From Flemingiibacterium sp045632605 (GTDB lineage: Bacteria; Bacillota; Clostridia; Oscillospirales; CAG-272), in NCBI GenBank assembly GCA_045632605.1, contig JAZQXA010000143.1, forward strand, positions 1 through 7,664: a stretch of DNA of 7,664 nt, given 5' to 3'. The translations under genes and the position numbers were made by a program. Positions 6,015 through 7,664 of this stretch are shown piece after piece (within the stretch, counting starts at the first letter, position 1; every line of letters starts with the position of its first letter). The notes below the pieces were generated by a model. The model was not told the origin of the DNA, ran no database searches, and worked only from the letters and a program-made list of their open reading frames with translations.

Positions 6015-7356
6015 TGCCTTTGTCCTCCGTATCGGAACTCACTCTTGGAGTGAGTGGTTTAAAGCGTTCGAGAAGTGCTTCTTCTCTGCGCTTATCGAGA
6101 TATTCGTGAAAAATCTGACGCATAATTACCGTACATTCGTCCGCGCTTGTTTCGCACTTTACTATGTCCTCGGCAAACGCCATACAGGTTGGCGCACCGC
6201 ACGAACCGCAGTCTAGTCCGGGAAGCTCCTTTGTGATAGCTTCGATATCACTCATCATACGCATCGCCGTCTTTCGGTCATCCGAAAGTAAGCTGTAAGG
6301 ATTATATTCGACAGTCTTCTCATGGAAGTACTGGTCTGGAATCCAGTCGCTTGCCGGACGGTTCGGTGAAACGGGAAGATAACGCTTCAGTGATTGCAGT
6401 CTTGCCTGGGCGATATACGGATTTGCGACAGTCATCGCGCCTCCGACACAACCGCCGCTGCAGGCGTTGAACTCAATAAAGTCGAGTGTTGTGATATCTG
6501 AATTTTCAATCTGGTCAAGAACGCGTATGCAGTTTTCGATTCCATCAGCCGCGAGATAGCGGTCATTGAGAATAGCCGTCGATTCACCGCCGGTTGAAGC
6601 CCATCCGATTCCAACCATGCCGGAGTCTGTGGATTCAAGCGGTTCATCCTCGCGTTTTTTCATAACATCGAGCAGAGCGAAATACACATCGCGGACCGAA
6701 ATCGTTGCTGATATGTAGTTCCGGTCGCCTGCAAAAGAGTTTTTGACGTAGCTTACCTTTGCGGGACAAGGGGAGATAAATATAATACCAATCTCCTCGG
6801 GTTTCAGTTCGGGATGTTCGCTAAGCGCCTTATCTCTTGCGAGTATGGCGGCGATATCAACCGGCGGAAGAATCGGCATGATGTTCTCACAAAGGTCGGG
6901 ATAATTCATGCTGATAATTCGCGTAATTGCCGGACACGCCGAGCTGAGTACCGGTTTTTTTACATCATCGCGTTTTATATACTTGCGCGTATATGCGCTG
7001 ACAAGCTCTGCCGCGCAGGCAACCTCAAAAACATCGTCAAAGCCGAGATCCTTGAGTCCGCGAATAATGTAGCCGATATTGTCAAGATTATCAAACTGAC
7101 CGTACAGCGAAGGCGCCGGAAGCGCTATCGTGTACTTATAATCACCGAGGATAGAAAGACTGTCATGCGTCGCTTTTTTTGCTTTGTAAGGACATACTCT
7201 GATGCACTCTCCGCAGTCGATGCAGCGTCCCGAATTGATTACCGCGTGTCCGTCACGGATGCGTATCGCTTCAGTTGGGCAACGCTTAAGGCACGTCGTG
7301 CAGCCTTTACATTTTTCGATGTCCAGTGAAACCGAATGCTTATAATCTGCAGCCAT
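6001..7356 (-). CDS. Putative sensory [FeFe]-hydrogenase-like protein (HydS, group D-like)
   Basis: 451 residues from the chosen ATG. Two N-terminal [4Fe-4S] sites (Cys16, 19, 22, 26 and Cys45, 48, 51, 55) precede a divergent H-domain, then a C-terminal Fe-S domain (Cys383, 386, 391, 408) of the CGxCG type. All H-cluster loops remain: L1 SSACPAI (Cys141), L2 SPCPAK (Cys197) and L3 EFNACSGGCVGG (Cys299, 303). They carry changes typical of sensory forms: Ala for the proton-relay Cys in L1, Ser for the L2 Met, Asn for the L3 Met, and no Ser/Glu residues of the usual proton path. It resembles Thermoanaerobacter mathranii HydS in layout. It probably binds an H-cluster with low turnover and senses H2 or redox state; this is inferred from the family. 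A GTG two codons upstream (7360-7362) would bury the GAGG ribosome site, so the ATG at 7354-7356 is preferred. It overlaps the DRTGG gene by 14 bp. Confidence 0.9.
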   Translation of the reverse strand: MAADYKHSVSLDIEKCKGCTTCLKRCPTEAIRIRDGHAVINSGRCIDCGECIRVCPYKAKKATHDSLSILGDYKYTIALPAPSLYGQFDNLDNIGYIIRGLKDLGFDDVFEVACAAELVSAYTRKYIKRDDVKKPVLSSACPAITRIISMNYPDLCENIMPILPPVDIAAILARDKALSEHPELKPEEIGIIFISPCPAKVSYVKNSFAGDRNYISATISVRDVYFALLDVMKKREDEPLESTDSGMVGIGWASTGGESTAILNDRYLAADGIENCIRVLDQIENSDITTLDFIEFNACSGGCVGGAMTVANPYIAQARLQSLKRYLPVSPNRPASDWIPDQYFHEKTVEYNPYSLLSDDRKTAMRMMSDIEAITKELPGLDCGSCGAPTCMAFAEDIVKCETSADECTVIMRQIFHEYLDKRREEALLERFKPLTPRVSSDTEDKGNDGK

Positions 7357-7361
7357 ATACA

Positions 7362-7365
7362 CCTC
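7362..7365 (-). promoter_or_regulatory. Ribosome binding site that decides the HydS-like start
   Basis: GAGG on the minus strand is followed by TGTAT and then ATG (7354-7356), a 5-nt spacing. The alternative GTG start at 7360-7362 would overlap this site, so the ATG is the better choice. Confidence 0.6.
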
Positions 7366-7385
7366 GATTAAAAATGCCTCGGGAG

Positions 7386-7664
7386 TTACAGCTTAACGGT
7401 CATAGTGATGGTTGTTCCCTCTCCTACAACCGTGTCGATCTTCATGTCATCAGTATACTTTTTCATGTTCGGAAGTCCCATTCCGGCGCCAAAGCCGAGA
7501 TTTCTGATGTTCTCGCGTGCGGTGGAATATCCCTCCTGCATCGCAAGCTCCACATCGGGGATGCCGGGGCCCCGGTCAGATAAAGTGATAACGATTTCTT
7601 CGTCAAACACCTCAACATCGGCAGTGCCTCCGTTTGCGTGAATGACCATGTTAATTTCTCCCTC
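7386..7664 (-). CDS. RsbW-like anti-sigma-factor-type GHKL ATPase, 5' partial
   Basis: The reading frame stays open to the window edge. The 92 visible residues (with the stop at 7386-7388) are the C-terminal two thirds of a GHKL ATPase of the RsbW/SpoIIAB class. The N-box reads EGEINMVIHANGG, and the first in-frame ATG (7647-7649) falls inside this conserved motif. It is therefore not the start, and about 50 residues should lie to the right of the window. The G1 box is DRGPGI and the G2 region is GFGAGMGLPNM, both intact. Family members bind ATP and phosphorylate an anti-anti-sigma protein or hold a sigma factor; no such partner is seen here. It lies 29 bp upstream of the HydS-like gene, in the same direction, and is the first visible gene of the operon. 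Its presence points to a partner-switching control step. Confidence 0.9.
   Translation of the reverse strand, partial: EGEINMVIHANGGTADVEVFDEEIVITLSDRGPGIPDVELAMQEGYSTARENIRNLGFGAGMGLPNMKKYTDDMKIDTVVGEGTTITMTVKL

Noticed and set aside
7386..7649. A complete 87-residue protein starting at the ATG at 7649.
   Set aside because: That ATG lies inside the conserved N-box and the frame stays open to the window edge, so this is the truncated part of a longer RsbW-like gene.
1..7664. CRISPR arrays, insertion sequences, tRNA or rRNA genes, phage genes.
   Set aside because: No regularly spaced repeats, transposase or integrase-like protein, or RNA-gene-like sequence was seen on either strand.

Overview
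The window looks like part of the chromosome of a strictly anaerobic, fermentative member of the Clostridia, perhaps a Ruminococcaceae/Oscillospiraceae-type gut or rumen bacterium. Evidence for this is the type of [FeFe]-hydrogenase operon, strong AGGAGG-like ribosome binding sites, very tight gene packing and moderate GC. The genus cannot be read from the sequence alone.

Layout. Positions 2-130 (+) are the last 42 codons of a protein whose tail resembles a TIM-barrel glycoside hydrolase (GH113 / GTA-TIM type). Positions 131-368 are a 238-bp convergent intergenic region. It holds four inverted repeats, of which the last (315-352) is a near-ideal bidirectional intrinsic terminator. Everything from 369 to the right edge is one minus-strand block of eight genes, with spacings between -14 and +44 bp and no internal terminator, so it is very probably one operon read right to left. 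Its promoter lies outside the window.

In order of transcription the operon encodes: (1) an RsbW-like GHKL ATPase, cut off by the right edge; (2) a divergent H-cluster protein of the putative sensory (HydS, group D-like) type, with two N-terminal [4Fe-4S] sites and an extra C-terminal Fe-S domain; (3) a small DRTGG-domain protein; (4) a PHP-family metal-dependent phosphoesterase; (5) a stand-alone histidine-kinase-type ATPase with no phosphoacceptor histidine domain; (6) a small thioredoxin-fold ferredoxin-like protein with only three cysteines; (7) HydB, the NuoF-like flavin/NADH subunit; (8) HydA, the catalytic [FeFe]-hydrogenase subunit.

How they may work together. HydA and HydB form a multi-subunit NAD(P)H-linked [FeFe]-hydrogenase that evolves H2 from NADH and/or ferredoxin. 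This resembles the electron-bifurcating HydABC enzymes, but no full NuoE-type HydC is seen; the small three-Cys protein occupies that place. The five upstream genes are not known catalytic subunits and look regulatory. A H2/redox-sensing H-cluster protein sits among two GHKL ATPases, a PHP phosphoesterase and a DRTGG domain, which suggests a signalling cassette that tunes hydrogenase or fermentation genes. That last step is inference; the domain calls themselves are well supported.
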